Below are positions 54,978 through 64,000 of a stretch of 64,000 nt of DNA, piece after piece. The notes beneath the pieces were generated by a model that was given only the letters and a program-made list of their open reading frames with translations, was not told the origin of the DNA and did no database searches. Both the position numbers and the translations under genes were made by a program. This DNA is from Lactobacillus sp. HBUAS51381 (GTDB taxonomy: Bacteria > Bacillota > Bacilli > Lactobacillales > Lactobacillaceae). Where the stretch lies: contig NZ_JAAVSC010000006.1 in assembly GCF_012641095.1 (NCBI RefSeq), positions 46,172 to 110,171 on the forward strand, in the 5' to 3' direction. Every line of letters begins with the position of its first letter. The first letter of the stretch is position 1.

Positions 54978-55376
54978 TTACCAAACGTAGGCGAGAACTT
55001 CGCCACCGATTTTTTTAGCACGCGCTTCTTTATCAGTAACTACCCCTTCAGAGGTGGAGATAATAGCGATACCTAAACCGTTCAGAACCTTTGGCACAGC
55101 GTCGGCCTTAACGTATGAACGTAAGCCGGGCTTAGAAATACGCTTCAAACCACTGATGACACGTTGGTTATCCTTACCGTACTTCAGAAATACACGGATG
55201 ATACCTTGCTTGTCGTCATCGATGTATTCAACATTACGGATGAAACCTTCGCGCTTCAGGATTTCAGCGATGTCGCGTTTAATTTTAGATGCAGGTACTT
55301 CGAGTGATTCGTGACGCACCATGTTGGCGTTACGGATCCGCGTCAAGAAGTCTGCAATAGGATCAGTCATGGACAT
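54978..55376 (-). CDS. rpsH: 30S ribosomal protein S8
   Basis: Central rRNA-binding protein of the small subunit and, in other bacteria, a repressor of the spc operon. The 132 residues begin [19 protein letters not shown] and end [24 protein letters not shown] sequence to EVLAYVW, as usual. An alternative ATG two codons in is equally possible. Confidence 0.97.
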   Translation of the reverse strand: MSMTDPIADFLTRIRNANMVRHESLEVPASKIKRDIAEILKREGFIRNVEYIDDDKQGIIRVFLKYGKDNQRVISGLKRISKPGLRSYVKADAVPKVLNGLGIAIISTSEGVVTDKEARAKKIGGEVLAYVW

Positions 55377-55409
55377 TAACGTTTACCCTCCCTTTGTTTA
55401 AAATTCGTT

Positions 55410-55595
55410 TTACCAGCTAGCCTTCTTCATACCAGGAATTTGACCCTTGTGGGCAAGTTCGCGTAGGCAGATACGGCAAAGGTGGAACTTTTGATAAACA
55501 GAGTGTGGACGTCCACAACGTTCGCAACGAGTATATTCTTGAGTAGAGAACTTCGCAGGACGCTTGTTCTTAGCAATTTGTGATTTCTTAGCCAA
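55410..55595 (-). CDS. rpsZ: 30S ribosomal protein S14 type Z
   Basis: The short zinc-binding form of S14, 61 residues, with both CxxC pairs intact (CERC...CRIC). In species with two S14 forms the zinc-free paralogue replaces it under zinc limitation; none is in this window. It lies between rplE and rpsH. Confidence 0.96.
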   Translation of the reverse strand: MAKKSQIAKNKRPAKFSTQEYTRCERCGRPHSVYQKFHLCRICLRELAHKGQIPGMKKASW

Positions 55596-55614
55596 TTTGT
55601 GTGAACCTCCTTAA

Positions 55615-56157
55615 TTAGTGTGCAAACGGCATACCGAATTGAGTCAATAATTCGCGTGACTCTTCATCAGTGTTAGCCGTCGTAACGATAACGATGTCCA
55701 AACCACGAACACGGTTAACGTTATCAAAGTTAATTTCTGGGAAAATCAATTGTTCCTTGATCCCCAAAGTGTAGTTCCCACGGCCATCAAAGGCACGAGC
55801 ACTAACACCATGGAAGTCACGAACACGTGGCAATGACACGTTGATTAATTTGTCCAGGAATTCGTACATCCGGTCACCGCGGAGGGTAACCTTAGCACCG
55901 ATTGACATGCCTTCACGAAGACGGAAGGTTGCGATTGACTTCTTGGCCTTAGTAACCAATGGCTTTTGACCAGAAATCAATCCAAGTTCTTCAACGGCTT
56001 CGTCGAGGTTCTTAGCGTTGGAAACAGCATCACCAACACCCATGTTCAATACGATCTTTTCGATCTTCGGCGTTTGCATAACAGAACTGTAGCTAAATTT
56101 TTCCACCAATGATGGGGTAATTTCATTAACGTACTTTTCTTTTAAACGAGCTGACAT
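55615..56157 (-). CDS. rplE: 50S ribosomal protein L5
   Basis: 5S rRNA-binding protein of the central protuberance. The 180 residues contain [16 protein letters not shown], the [20 protein letters not shown] signature and [20 protein letters not shown]. Standard order after rplX. Confidence 0.97.
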   Translation of the reverse strand: MSARLKEKYVNEITPSLVEKFSYSSVMQTPKIEKIVLNMGVGDAVSNAKNLDEAVEELGLISGQKPLVTKAKKSIATFRLREGMSIGAKVTLRGDRMYEFLDKLINVSLPRVRDFHGVSARAFDGRGNYTLGIKEQLIFPEINFDNVNRVRGLDIVIVTTANTDEESRELLTQFGMPFAH

Positions 56158-56182
56158 GAAATTATGTTCCTCCTTTCAATGA

Positions 56183-56494
56183 TTATTTGTCGATGGTTTC
56201 GCCGGACTTCTTAGCGAACCGGACTTTGTGACCATCTTCAACACGAACGCCAAGCCGGGTTGGTTCGTTGTTCGAAGGATCAATAAGCATAACGTTGGAT
56301 GCGTGAATTGGTGCTTCAATATCAATAATTCCGCCTTGGGGATTAGTTTGAGAAGCTTTTTGGTGCTTCTTAATCATATTGACGCCTTTAACGATCACGC
56401 GGTTCTTGGCATTGAAGACTTTGGAAATCGTACCTTCCTTGCCTTTGTCCTTGCCAGCGATCACGCGGACCTTGTCACCAGTTTTAATAAGCAT
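56183..56494 (-). CDS. rplX: 50S ribosomal protein L24
   Basis: Assembly-initiating large-subunit protein with an N-terminal KOW domain ([20 protein letters not shown]). I chose the ATG at 56492-56494, eleven bases after AAGGAGG, giving the normal 103 residues; a GTG four codons earlier is inside the ribosome binding site. Confidence 0.95.
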   Translation of the reverse strand: MLIKTGDKVRVIAGKDKGKEGTISKVFNAKNRVIVKGVNMIKKHQKASQTNPQGGIIDIEAPIHASNVMLIDPSNNEPTRLGVRVEDGHKVRFAKKSGETIDK

Positions 56495-56530
56495 TCCTGT
56501 GGGCACCTCCTTGTTTAACGCGATTCTTAA

Positions 56531-56899
56531 TTACAGTACTTCGGGTGCTAATGAGATAATCTTCATGAAGTCGTTGTCACGTAATTCACGTGCAACTGGT
56601 CCAAAGATCCGAGTCCCTTGTGGGCTCTTGTCGTCTTTAATCAGCACAGCAGCATTTTCATCAAAACCGATGTAAGAACCATCATTACGACGTACACGAG
56701 ACTTCGTACGAACGATAACAGCCTTGACAACATCACCCTTTTTGACAACGCCACCTGGTGTTGCTTGTTTGACAGTAGCAACGATGACATCACCGATTCC
56801 GGCGTAGCGACGTTTTGAGCCACCCAGAACCTTGATAGTCAGGATTTCCCGGGCGCCGGAGTTATCGGCAACCTTTAAGCGACTTTCTTGTTGGATCAC
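56531..56899 (-). CDS. rplN: 50S ribosomal protein L14
   Basis: Large-subunit protein at the interface. The 122 residues start [20 protein letters not shown] and contain [20 protein letters not shown] and [20 protein letters not shown], all standard. Confidence 0.97.
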   Translation of the reverse strand: MIQQESRLKVADNSGAREILTIKVLGGSKRRYAGIGDVIVATVKQATPGGVVKKGDVVKAVIVRTKSRVRRNDGSYIGFDENAAVLIKDDKSPQGTRIFGPVARELRDNDFMKIISLAPEVL

Positions 56900-56949
56900 A
56901 GCTAGTGTCCTCCCTTCAGATCTAGTTCAGAATACGATAAAAACGACAC

Positions 56950-57216
56950 CTAAATGATTACTGCTTTTTCAACAATGTCGACTAAGCGGAACCGCTTGGT
57001 AGCAGATAATGGACGAGTTTCCATGATTTCAACAATGTCGCCAGTTTGGGCTTCATTCTTTTCGTCATGTGCCTTGTACTTCTTGGAGTACTTGACACGC
57101 TTACCATATCTTGCATCCGTCTTCGTCGTTTCTACAACGACAGTGATCGTCTTGTCCATCTTGTCAGACACGACACGACCACGGTAAACCTTGCGGTTAT
57201 TACGTGCATCACTCAT
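56950..57216 (-). CDS. rpsQ: 30S ribosomal protein S17
   Basis: OB-fold primary rRNA-binding protein. The 88 residues contain [20 protein letters not shown] and [20 protein letters not shown]. It follows rpmC by 28 bases. Confidence 0.97.
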   Translation of the reverse strand: MSDARNNRKVYRGRVVSDKMDKTITVVVETTKTDARYGKRVKYSKKYKAHDEKNEAQTGDIVEIMETRPLSATKRFRLVDIVEKAVII

Positions 57217-57244
57217 GTATTAGTGACCTCCTTCTTATCGTATT

Positions 57245-57439
57245 CTACTTGTTCAGTTCTTGTTGACGAAGAGCGGTCTTAATCCGCGCAATGTTCTTGC
57301 GAACCTGCTTCAACCGTGCGGTGTTTTCCAATTGACCAGTAGCTAATTGGAAACGCAAGTTGAATAATTCGTCCTTGTAGCTCTTTTCTTTATCGAGCAT
57401 TTCAGCAGTGGTTAATTCATTGATTTCTTTAGTCTTCAT
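57245..57439 (-). CDS. rpmC: 50S ribosomal protein L29
   Basis: Helical protein at the tunnel exit. I chose the ATG at 57437-57439 ([18 protein letters not shown]), eight bases after AGGTGG, giving 64 residues; the GTG four codons earlier is part of that site. The start lies inside the end of rplP (11-base overlap). Confidence 0.95.
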   Translation of the reverse strand: MKTKEINELTTAEMLDKEKSYKDELFNLRFQLATGQLENTARLKQVRKNIARIKTALRQQELNK

Positions 57440-57863
57440 TAGATTCGCCACCTACTTCCTCTCGAGTTAAGACCTTAGTACGAACGGGAAGCTTCATGGC
57501 TGCAAGCCGTAATGCTTCACGGGCCGTTTCTTCAGAAACGCCACCGACTTCAAACATTACCTTGCCACGCTTGACTGGGGCTACCCAGCCATCAGGCGTA
57601 CCTTTACCATTACCCATCCGGACCCCAACACCTTTACTGGTGTAGGATTTGTGAGGGAAAATCTTGATCCAAACTTTCCCACCACGCTTCATATAACGTG
57701 TAATTGCAACACGGGCTGCTTCGATTTGACGGTTGGTAATCCACTTGGAATCCAACGCTTGCAAACCGTAATCACCGAAAGCCACGCTCTTGCCACCCTT
57801 GGATTCGCCACGAAGCTTACCACGGTGGACACGACGGAACTTTACTCGCTTAGGTACCAGCAT
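57429..57863 (-). CDS. rplP: 50S ribosomal protein L16
   Basis: Peptidyl-transferase-centre protein. The true start is the ATG at 57861-57863 ([20 protein letters not shown]), after AAGGAGGG, giving the standard 144 residues; the longer frame overlaps rps[21 protein letters not shown] is the family signature. Confidence 0.96.
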   Translation of the reverse strand: MLVPKRVKFRRVHRGKLRGESKGGKSVAFGDYGLQALDSKWITNRQIEAARVAITRYMKRGGKVWIKIFPHKSYTSKGVGVRMGNGKGTPDGWVAPVKRGKVMFEVGGVSEETAREALRLAAMKLPVRTKVLTREEVGGESNED

Positions 57864-57864
57864 G

Positions 57865-58524
57865 CTATTTCCCTCCTTGTCCGTTAGATTGTTTCTTTTC
57901 AGGTAAAATTTCACCACGGTAGATCCAGGTCTTAACACCCAGAGAACCATAAGTGGTGTGCGCTTCTACCCAAGCGTAGTCGATATCAGCACGTAACGTG
58001 TGCAGAGGAACCGTACCTTCAGCATAGCTTTCGACACGGGACATGTCAGCACCGTTCAAACGGCCTGATACTTGCGTCTTGATACCCTTGGCACCAGAAC
58101 GCATGGTCCGTTGCATGGTTCCACGCATAGCGCGACGGAATGCAACCCGACCTTCCAATTGACGGGCGATGTTTTCGCCGACCAATTTGGCATCCAGATC
58201 TGGCTTCTTGATTTCCACGATGTTGATGTGGACACGCTTGCCAGTCAAGTCGTTCAATTCCTTACGGAGATTTTCGACTTCTGAACCACCCTTACCAATA
58301 ACCATTCCTGGCTTGGCGGTGTGAATTGAGATGTTGACGCGGTTTGCAGCCCGTTCAATCTCAACAGTTGATACAGATGCGTCAACCAGACGCTTTTCGA
58401 TAAATTTACGGATTTGAAGGTCTTCCTTCAGGTAAGCAGCGAAATCCTTTTCAGCATACCACTTTGCTTCCCAGTCGCGAATGATACCGACCCGTAATCC
58501 AGTTGGATTTACTTTTTGACCCAC
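57865..58524 (-). CDS. rpsC: 30S ribosomal protein S3
   Basis: Small-subunit mRNA-entry protein with a KH domain. The 219 residues begin [20 protein letters not shown], with the KH GxxG loop in [17 protein letters not shown] and the C-terminal [20 protein letters not shown]. One base separates it from rplP. Confidence 0.97.
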   Translation of the reverse strand: MGQKVNPTGLRVGIIRDWEAKWYAEKDFAAYLKEDLQIRKFIEKRLVDASVSTVEIERAANRVNISIHTAKPGMVIGKGGSEVENLRKELNDLTGKRVHINIVEIKKPDLDAKLVGENIARQLEGRVAFRRAMRGTMQRTMRSGAKGIKTQVSGRLNGADMSRVESYAEGTVPLHTLRADIDYAWVEAHTTYGSLGVKTWIYRGEILPEKKQSNGQGGK

Positions 58525-58527
58525 GCG

Positions 58528-58884
58528 TTATCCCTCCTTCTTTTCAGATACAACAACCGTAATGTGACTCGTACGTTTGTTGATTGGTGAAGCAGAGCCC
58601 TTGGCACGAGGACGGAACCGCTTAAGGGTTGCGCCTTCGTTCACATAGGCTTCGCTAACAACTAAGTCTTGACGATCTAAGTCAAAATTATTTTCTGCGT
58701 TAGCAATTGCTGAGTTCAAAACCTTTTCCACAACCGGTGAAGCTCCACGCGGTGTGAACTTTAAGATTGCGATCGCTTCTGCGACGCTCTTGCCCCGGAT
58801 AAGATCGATGACAAGGCGGACTTTGCGAGCAGCAATCCGAACCGTCTTAGCAGTCGCTTGCGCTGATGTAACTTGTTCAGCCAT
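58528..58884 (-). CDS. rplV: 50S ribosomal protein L22
   Basis: Lines the exit tunnel with its beta-hairpin. The 118 residues contain [20 protein letters not shown] and [20 protein letters not shown]. Positioned 3 bases before rpsC. Confidence 0.97.
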   Translation of the reverse strand: MAEQVTSAQATAKTVRIAARKVRLVIDLIRGKSVAEAIAILKFTPRGASPVVEKVLNSAIANAENNFDLDRQDLVVSEAYVNEGATLKRFRPRAKGSASPINKRTSHITVVVSEKKEG

Positions 58885-58900
58885 TAGTTAATCCTCCTTA

Positions 58901-59176
58901 TCAACGAGTTGTTTTATCGTCGCCACCATGACCACGGAAAGTCCGGGTTGGTACGAATTCGCCAAGCTTGTGGCCTACCATATCTTCTTGAATGTAAACT
59001 GGGACATGCTTCCGTCCATCATATACAGCAATGGTAAAACCAATAAAGCTAGGGAAAATAGTAGACCGGCGGGACCAGGTCTTAATGACAGATTTCTTGT
59101 CTTGATCCTTCTGCGCATCAATCTTCTTTAATAAGTGCGCATCGGCGAAAGGTCCTTTTTTCAAACTACGACCCAT
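58901..59176 (-). CDS. rpsS: 30S ribosomal protein S19
   Basis: Small-subunit head protein. The 91 residues start [20 protein letters not shown] and contain [20 protein letters not shown] and the [17 protein letters not shown] signature. Confidence 0.97.
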   Translation of the reverse strand: MGRSLKKGPFADAHLLKKIDAQKDQDKKSVIKTWSRRSTIFPSFIGFTIAVYDGRKHVPVYIQEDMVGHKLGEFVPTRTFRGHGGDDKTTR

Positions 59177-59254
59177 TATGAAACCTCCTCTACTTGTGGC
59201 GCATCGCTTAGTGCGATGATCACCAGGTCTCTTGACATCCGGATAACCGGATTA

Positions 59255-60103
59255 TTACATCTTGGAACCTTTACGACGACGTACGATGAACTTGTTGCTC
59301 TTGTTCTTCTTAGAACGCGTCTTCTTACCAACGGTCTTCTTACCCCATGGAGAAAGAGGAGATGGTAAACCAACAGGTGCCTTACCTTCACCACCACCAT
59401 GTGGGTGATCGTTAGGGTTCATAACTGAACCACGAACGTGAGGACGTTGACCAGCCCAACGAGTCCGGCCGGCTTTACCAACGTTAACCAGTTCATGTTC
59501 TTCGTTACCTACGGCACCGATGGTTGCACGGTTAACCTTCAGAACCATCCGAACTTCACCGGATGATAACCGAACTAACACGTACTTGTCATCGTTAGCT
59601 TTACCTAACAATTGTGCTGAAGTCCCAGCAGAACGGACCAATTGGCCACCCTTGCCTGGCTTCAATTCGATGTTGTGAATAACAGTACCGAATGGAATGT
59701 TAGCTAATGGTAAAGCGTTACCCGTCTTGATATCAGCTTCTGGACCAGATTGAACCTTGTCGCCAACCTTTAAGCCCTTAGGCGCAATAATGTAAGACTT
59801 AACACCGTCAGCGTAAACTAACAGTGCGATGTTAGCCGTCCGGTTAGGATCGTATTCGATAGCCTTAACCGTTGCTGGAACATCATCCTTAATACGCTTG
59901 AAGTCGATGATCCGGTATTGACGCTTGTTACCACCGCCACGATGACGGACAGTCATCTTACCAGCGTTGTTCCGGCCGGCAGTGTGACTTTGTGAATCAA
60001 GCAATGACTTTTCAGGAGTCGTCTTAGTGATGACGTCTTTGTAAACCAAGCTCGTCATATTACGACGACCATTGCTTGTTGGTTTGTATTTCTTAATCGC
60101 CAC
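59255..60103 (-). CDS. rplB: 50S ribosomal protein L2
   Basis: Large-subunit protein needed for subunit joining and peptidyl transfer. The 282 residues include [18 protein letters not shown], the histidine-containing [20 protein letters not shown] region (here [20 protein letters not shown]) and a basic tail. A 78-base gap follows before rpsS. Confidence 0.97.
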   Translation of the reverse strand: MAIKKYKPTSNGRRNMTSLVYKDVITKTTPEKSLLDSQSHTAGRNNAGKMTVRHRGGGNKRQYRIIDFKRIKDDVPATVKAIEYDPNRTANIALLVYADGVKSYIIAPKGLKVGDKVQSGPEADIKTGNALPLANIPFGTVIHNIELKPGKGGQLVRSAGTSAQLLGKANDDKYVLVRLSSGEVRMVLKVNRATIGAVGNEEHELVNVGKAGRTRWAGQRPHVRGSVMNPNDHPHGGGEGKAPVGLPSPLSPWGKKTVGKKTRSKKNKSNKFIVRRRKGSKM

Positions 60104-60129
60104 GTTATTTCCCTCCTATATCTGAGATT

Positions 60130-60417
60130 TTATTCTTCGTTGAATAACTTGATTTCTTTTGAGTCGGCAGATAAGCTGACAATGGCCTTACGACGCTTCT
60201 TAGTGTAGCCTTCGTAACGTCCTTGACGCTTCTTCTTACCCTTTAAGTTCATGATGTTGACCTTAACAACCTTAACGTCAAAGATGTCTTCAATGGCATG
60301 CTTGACTTGAGTCTTAGTTGCTCGTACATCAACGTCGAACGTGTAACGCTTGTCGTCCATCGTTGCCATTGAGGCTTCAGTAACAACTGGGCGTAAAATA
60401 ATGTCACGTGCTTCCAT
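60130..60417 (-). CDS. rplW: 50S ribosomal protein L23
   Basis: Tunnel-exit protein that docks SRP and trigger factor. The 95 residues contain [20 protein letters not shown] and [20 protein letters not shown], as usual. It overlaps rplD by one base (TAATG). Confidence 0.97.
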   Translation of the reverse strand: MEARDIILRPVVTEASMATMDDKRYTFDVDVRATKTQVKHAIEDIFDVKVVKVNIMNLKGKKKRQGRYEGYTKKRRKAIVSLSADSKEIKLFNEE

Positions 60418-61040
60418 TATGCGAGCACCTCCTCTACTTGAGAAAGAGCTGGTTGCGTGATCACTAACTTATCAGCATCAGCAATGTCGAGGACATTCAA
60501 GCTCTTGGCAGGAATAACCTTAACGTTGGCTAAGTTGCGGGCTGCTAAAGCAGCAGTAACGTTGTCATCTTCAAGGACAACCAACGTCTTAGTCGTGACA
60601 TTCAAACCAGCAAGCACTGAAGCAAATTCTTTCGTCTTAGGTGCATCGAATGCTAAGCCGTCAACAACGACGAAGCTATCATCGAGAACCTTTTGAGAAA
60701 GAACGGACTTTAATGCTAAACGGCTAACCTTCTTAGGAAGGCGGTAACTGTAAGAGCGAGGGGTAGGGCCAAAGACCACACCACCACCAACCCATTGTGG
60801 TGAACGGATGGAACCTTGACGTGCCCGACCAGTACCCTTTTGACGCCATGGCTTCTTACCCCCACCACGAACGGCACTCCGGTTTTTAACGGCGTGAGTT
60901 CCTTGGCGAAGTGATGCCCGTTGCATCAGGATTGTGTCGAATACGACGTTTTCGTTAGGTTCAACACCGAAGATATCGGCATTCAAAGTAACGTCGCCGT
61001 TTTGGCTACCATCTTGTTTGTATAATGCTACGCTTGTCAT
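60417..61040 (-). CDS. rplD: 50S ribosomal protein L4
   Basis: Tunnel protein and, in E. coli, repressor of the S10 operon. The 207 residues contain [20 protein letters not shown] and [20 protein letters not shown], the tunnel-extension signature. Standard position between rplC and rplW. Confidence 0.97.
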   Translation of the reverse strand: MTSVALYKQDGSQNGDVTLNADIFGVEPNENVVFDTILMQRASLRQGTHAVKNRSAVRGGGKKPWRQKGTGRARQGSIRSPQWVGGGVVFGPTPRSYSYRLPKKVSRLALKSVLSQKVLDDSFVVVDGLAFDAPKTKEFASVLAGLNVTTKTLVVLEDDNVTAALAARNLANVKVIPAKSLNVLDIADADKLVITQPALSQVEEVLA

Positions 61041-61061
61041 TTAATTATCCTCCCTTCCTAA

Positions 61062-61712
61062 TTAGTTTTCTGAATGCTTAGGACGTGGTGGGCGAACAGC
61101 ACTCTTAACAGTAACGAGTGACTTGTTGGCACCAGGCACATTGCCCTTAATCAACAGAACGTTGTTATCAACGTCAGCCTTAACGATCACGAGGTTTTGG
61201 ATAGTAACTTGCTTGTTACCCATCCGACCTGGAAGCTTCATGCCAGGGAAAACCCGGTTGATGATAGCACCCAGAGAACCTGGACGACGGTGGTAACGAG
61301 AACCATGGGCCATAGGGCCACGGCTTTGACCATCTTTATGAATGTTACCTTGGTATCCATGACCTTTAGTGACACCTGTGACATCAACGATGTCTCCTGC
61401 TTGGAAGGTATCAACTTTAACTTCGTCTGCTACCTTGTAATCTCCCAGCTCAACATCTCTGAATTCACGAATGAAGCGCTTAGGAGTCGTGTTTGCTTTT
61501 GCTACATGACCTTGTTCGGGCTTGTTGCTGAGTACTTCACGCTTGTCTTGGTAACCAAGTTGAATGGCATCGTAACCGTCGTTTTCCATCGTCTTAACTT
61601 GCAACACTACGTTTGGGGTTGCTTCGACAACAGTAACGGGGATTAATTCGCCAGCATCAGTGAAGACTTGCGTCATCCCGACCTTTTTCCCTAAGATTCC
61701 TTTTGTGGTCAT
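61062..61712 (-). CDS. rplC: 50S ribosomal protein L3
   Basis: Early-assembly large-subunit protein. The 216 residues begin [20 protein letters not shown] and contain [20 protein letters not shown] and the [13 protein letters not shown] region. It lies 39 bases after rpsJ. Confidence 0.97.
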   Translation of the reverse strand: MTTKGILGKKVGMTQVFTDAGELIPVTVVEATPNVVLQVKTMENDGYDAIQLGYQDKREVLSNKPEQGHVAKANTTPKRFIREFRDVELGDYKVADEVKVDTFQAGDIVDVTGVTKGHGYQGNIHKDGQSRGPMAHGSRYHRRPGSLGAIINRVFPGMKLPGRMGNKQVTIQNLVIVKADVDNNVLLIKGNVPGANKSLVTVKSAVRPPRPKHSEN

Positions 61713-61751
61713 GAGTACACCTCCGATTATATTGTATTTATTTTGAAAAAA

Positions 61752-62060
61752 TTATAACTTGATTTCGATGTCCACACCACTAGGCAAGTCGAGCTTCATT
61801 AATGAGTCAACTGTCTTTGGCGTTGGGTTAACGATATCGATCAAACGCTTGTGCGTCCGCATTTCGAATTGTTCACGTGAGTCCTTAAACTTATGTGGTG
61901 AACGTAAAACGGTGTAGATCGTCCGTTCAGTTGGTAATGGAATTGGACCAGAAATAGTGGCACCAGTTCTCTTAGCCGTTTCAACGATCTTGTCCGCTGA
62001 TTGGTCGAGGATACGATGTTCGTACGCCTTCAACCGAATCCGAATTTTTTGTTTTGCCAT
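61752..62060 (-). CDS. rpsJ: 30S ribosomal protein S10
   Basis: First gene of the S10 operon, also the NusE antitermination factor. The 102 residues begin [20 protein letters not shown] and contain [20 protein letters not shown] and the [12 protein letters not shown] signature. The ATG follows AAGGAGGG. A leader of about 160 nt with its own promoter precedes it. Confidence 0.97.
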   Translation of the reverse strand: MAKQKIRIRLKAYEHRILDQSADKIVETAKRTGATISGPIPLPTERTIYTVLRSPHKFKDSREQFEMRTHKRLIDIVNPTPKTVDSLMKLDLPSGVDIEIKL

Positions 62061-62437
62061 TGTGTTCCCTCCTTCGTCTATTTTAAAAATAAGACTAACT
62101 CCGTGGAAATTCCCGCCACACCCTCATGGCAAAGCGGCCGGGTGTGTCGCAATCTCCCACATCATCGCTTAAACTTTTGAGCCTACCCCGGGGTGTCAAA
62201 AACACCGCCAGAATTTCAGCACTTGACTATCATACTAAATAAAACGCCGGCTGGCAAGGGTTTTCACACAATTAATCGAATTTTCTTGTGAAATCGCTGA
62301 CCAACTTGACCTCGGTCAACCCATTATAAATGAAATGATCAAGGCGGTGGCCCACAACGGGTCGCCGAGTCAGTCCCATCGACAATCGCCCGACTACCTT
62401 ACGCGCCCAGCGATTGAGCTGACCTAATCGACCCTAA
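62061..62437 (-). promoter_or_regulatory. S10 operon promoter and leader region
   Basis: Minus-strand TTGCCA (62252-62257) and TATGAT (62229-62234) have 17-base spacing. The leader contains GGTGT/ACACC and an ACACACCC/GGGTGTGG stem. Further upstream, TTGACCTCGGTCAA (62306-62319) is a perfect palindrome next to a minus-strand TATAAT (about 62323-62328). No gene is seen in this stretch. Confidence 0.65.
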
Positions 62438-63766
62438 TTAATCCAGCTTCTTCCTATTAAACAGCAGCTTAGCCAATAGCCAACCAATCAGACAGGTAAT
62501 CACATCGGATGCCGGTTGCGCCCAAATCACGCCATGATACCCCAGCAAGTGTGACCCGAGCACAATCATCAGGTAGAAAACCACACCCTGCCGAGCAATT
62601 GACATGATGAAGGCCCCACTCGCCTTCCCCGTACTCTGGAAGACGGTCGTGTAGACCAACACGGCCCCCACAAACGGCGTCGTCACCAGAAAGACCCGGA
62701 GCATGTATGTCCCGGCAGTGATGACGGCTTGATTATGTAGGAATAAACCAATAATCTGTGGGGCAAAGATCATCAGAATCACGGCTAGAATCAGCGCATA
62801 GCCCACTTCCACCAACAGATCGAAGTGCAGGATCTTCTTGAATCGTGCCATGTTCTTCGCGCCAAAGGTATAGCCAATCAGTGGCTGGGCGCCAAAGGCA
62901 AAGCCCACCATGACCAGCATGATAATCATGTACACCTTCAGGACAATGCCCATGGCGGCCACCCGAGTCGGTCCATAGTCCACCAGGTAGCGGTTCAACA
63001 CGGCCGTCCCAAAAGCCTGCATCAGGTTGGTGATCGAGCCGGGAATCCCGATGAACAGGACCTGACGAATCAACTGGCGATCAATTCGGCTGATCTTCGG
63101 GTCAATTGAGATGACCTGACAGTAGCGTTTGGTCAGATACACCAGCAGAATCGCCGAAATCGTGTAACCAATCACGGTGGCTAACGCGGCCCCCGCGGCG
63201 CCCATGCCTAACGGAAAGATTAACAACGGGTCTAGGATGATGGTAATCACCGTTCCCACCATCGTCCCGACCATCGACTGGGTGGCGAATCCTTCCGTCC
63301 GAATCAGGTTACCGGGCACAATCGACACAATGATCGGCATGGCACCAATCGCCATAATCCGGTAGAACTGTGACGCGTAGGTGTAGGTTGCCGGGGTCGC
63401 CCCCAACAAGTGCAAAATCGGCCGGGTAAAGGCCAACAGCAGTACCGTCGTCACGAGGCCCAGCACCACTGCCCCATACAGGCAAAAGCTGCTGACGCGG
63501 CTCCCAGTCGCGTAGGCCTTCTCTCCCAGCAAGCGTGAGATCAGAGAACTCCCACCCAGGCCGAAGATGTCCCCAATCGCAATCAGGAAAGAGAACAACG
63601 GCGTACACAGCGCCACCCCCGCGACCAGGTTGGTATTCTGCGTTTGCGAAACGAAAAACGTATCGGCCAGATTGTAAATCATGCTGGCCACCATGCTCAA
63701 GACGACGGGCAACGCCAGCTTAAAATACGCTCGCGGAATCGGTGCCCGCTCAAACAGTTCCTCCAT
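62438..63766 (-). CDS. MATE family efflux transporter
   Basis: A 442-residue membrane protein with 12 predicted helices of the multidrug and toxic compound extrusion family (DinF/NorM-like), probably a cation-driven exporter. The start EELFERAPIPRAYFKLALPV, the two-fold repeated MATE halves and the GDIFGLGGSSLISRLLGEK and GFAFGAQPLIGYTFGAKN (helix 7-8) segments fit. The substrate is unknown. It stands between the S10 operon and a terminator near the window edge, with its own promoter; no clear terminator separates it from the S10 promoter. Confidence 0.92.
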   Translation of the reverse strand: MEELFERAPIPRAYFKLALPVVLSMVASMIYNLADTFFVSQTQNTNLVAGVALCTPLFSFLIAIGDIFGLGGSSLISRLLGEKAYATGSRVSSFCLYGAVVLGLVTTVLLLAFTRPILHLLGATPATYTYASQFYRIMAIGAMPIIVSIVPGNLIRTEGFATQSMVGTMVGTVITIILDPLLIFPLGMGAAGAALATVIGYTISAILLVYLTKRYCQVISIDPKISRIDRQLIRQVLFIGIPGSITNLMQAFGTAVLNRYLVDYGPTRVAAMGIVLKVYMIIMLVMVGFAFGAQPLIGYTFGAKNMARFKKILHFDLLVEVGYALILAVILMIFAPQIIGLFLHNQAVITAGTYMLRVFLVTTPFVGAVLVYTTVFQSTGKASGAFIMSIARQGVVFYLMIVLGSHLLGYHGVIWAQPASDVITCLIGWLLAKLLFNRKKLD

Positions 63767-63802
63767 AACTCACTCTCCAATACCAATGTAGACACAGGGA
63801 TC

Positions 63803-63832
63803 ATTATAACGCAAAATGCCACGCACTGTCAG
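63803..63832 (-). promoter_or_regulatory. MATE transporter promoter
   Basis: Minus-strand CTGACA (63827-63832) and TATAAT (63803-63808), 18-base spacing; leader about 30 nt. Confidence 0.65.
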
Positions 63833-63940
63833 GTTGGGTTATTTCGGTGGTATGCGGTCAACTTGCCAACGACCCAGGTCACCAACGAAACGCTCGCGTT
63901 CCGTAAGCACCGAGTAACTGACCGTATTGAATTGTAAATT

Positions 63941-63986
63941 AAAAAGAGATGGCCCGTCCTCGGTTTTTGAGGGCGGGCCATCTCTT
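63941..63986 (-). terminator. Terminator of an operon beyond the right edge
   Basis: Minus-strand GAGATGGCCCGCCCTC pairs with GAGGACGGGCCATCTC (one G-U/mismatch) around an A-rich loop and is followed by TTTTT. The gene it serves lies outside the window. Confidence 0.85.
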
Positions 63987-64000
63987 CCATGCTTTAAGCG

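Overview
The window reads as chromosome of a lactic acid bacterium of the Lactobacillaceae. Supporting signs are strong GGAGG ribosome binding sites, many TTG and GTG starts, a Firmicute S10-spc-alpha ribosomal protein block, a tRNA-sensing T-box leader before asnA, a type Z zinc S14 protein, and cydABCD kept beside only the late menaquinone genes. A Levilactobacillus-like species is my guess from gene content and a fairly GC-rich coding style; this is inference, not proof. Nearly all genes lie on the minus strand.

Region 1 (1-12 kb): xpt (purine salvage), menA and a polyprenyl diphosphate synthase (divergent pair making a quinone side chain and attaching it), a yefM-yoeB toxin-antitoxin pair, then cydABDC encoding cytochrome bd oxidase and its ABC exporter/assembly factor. 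Together these would support oxygen-dependent, probably haem-dependent, respiration. A good catabolite-responsive (cre) candidate sits in the menA/hepT promoter region and a weaker one beside cydA. A 2-hydroxyacid dehydrogenase is divergent from cydA.

Region 2 (11.6-15 kb): a second toxin-antitoxin pair (MqsR-like toxin, and an antitoxin joining an MqsA-like part, an HTH and a Panacea/SocA domain) with a perfect 20-bp operator palindrome in its promoter, then a secreted tyrosine phosphatase-like protein with a Pro/Thr repeat linker.

Region 3 (15-34 kb): an exopolysaccharide/capsule locus read leftward: cpsC-cpsD-cpsB regulators, a UDP-sugar epimerase, a priming sugar-phosphate transferase, a LicD transferase with a CTP-dependent nucleotidyltransferase and an NAD-dependent reductase/epimerase (probably making a CDP-activated polyol phosphate), two GT2 and one GT4-like glycosyltransferases, Wzy, Wzx, and rfbA-C-B-D for dTDP-L-rhamnose. 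The centre is visibly AT-rich. A pair of closely related LytR-CpsA-Psr genes brackets the locus in the same orientation.

Region 4 (34-43.4 kb): an amino acid permease, asnA under a T-box whose specifier reads AAC (Asn), two tandem stand-alone Panacea-domain genes without a visible toxin, a 143-nt multi-hairpin non-coding element, ktrB-ktrA potassium uptake, a short-chain dehydrogenase, a decayed P-loop ATPase gene and a small ORF with its own promoter.

Region 5 (43.3-64 kb): read leftward from 62 kb, the intact rpsJ to rplQ series with secY, adk, infA, rpmJ and rpoA, followed by ecfA1-ecfA2-ecfT-truA and rplM-rpsI with their own promoters. A MATE transporter lies upstream of rpsJ, and a terminator near the right edge closes an operon that lies outside the window.
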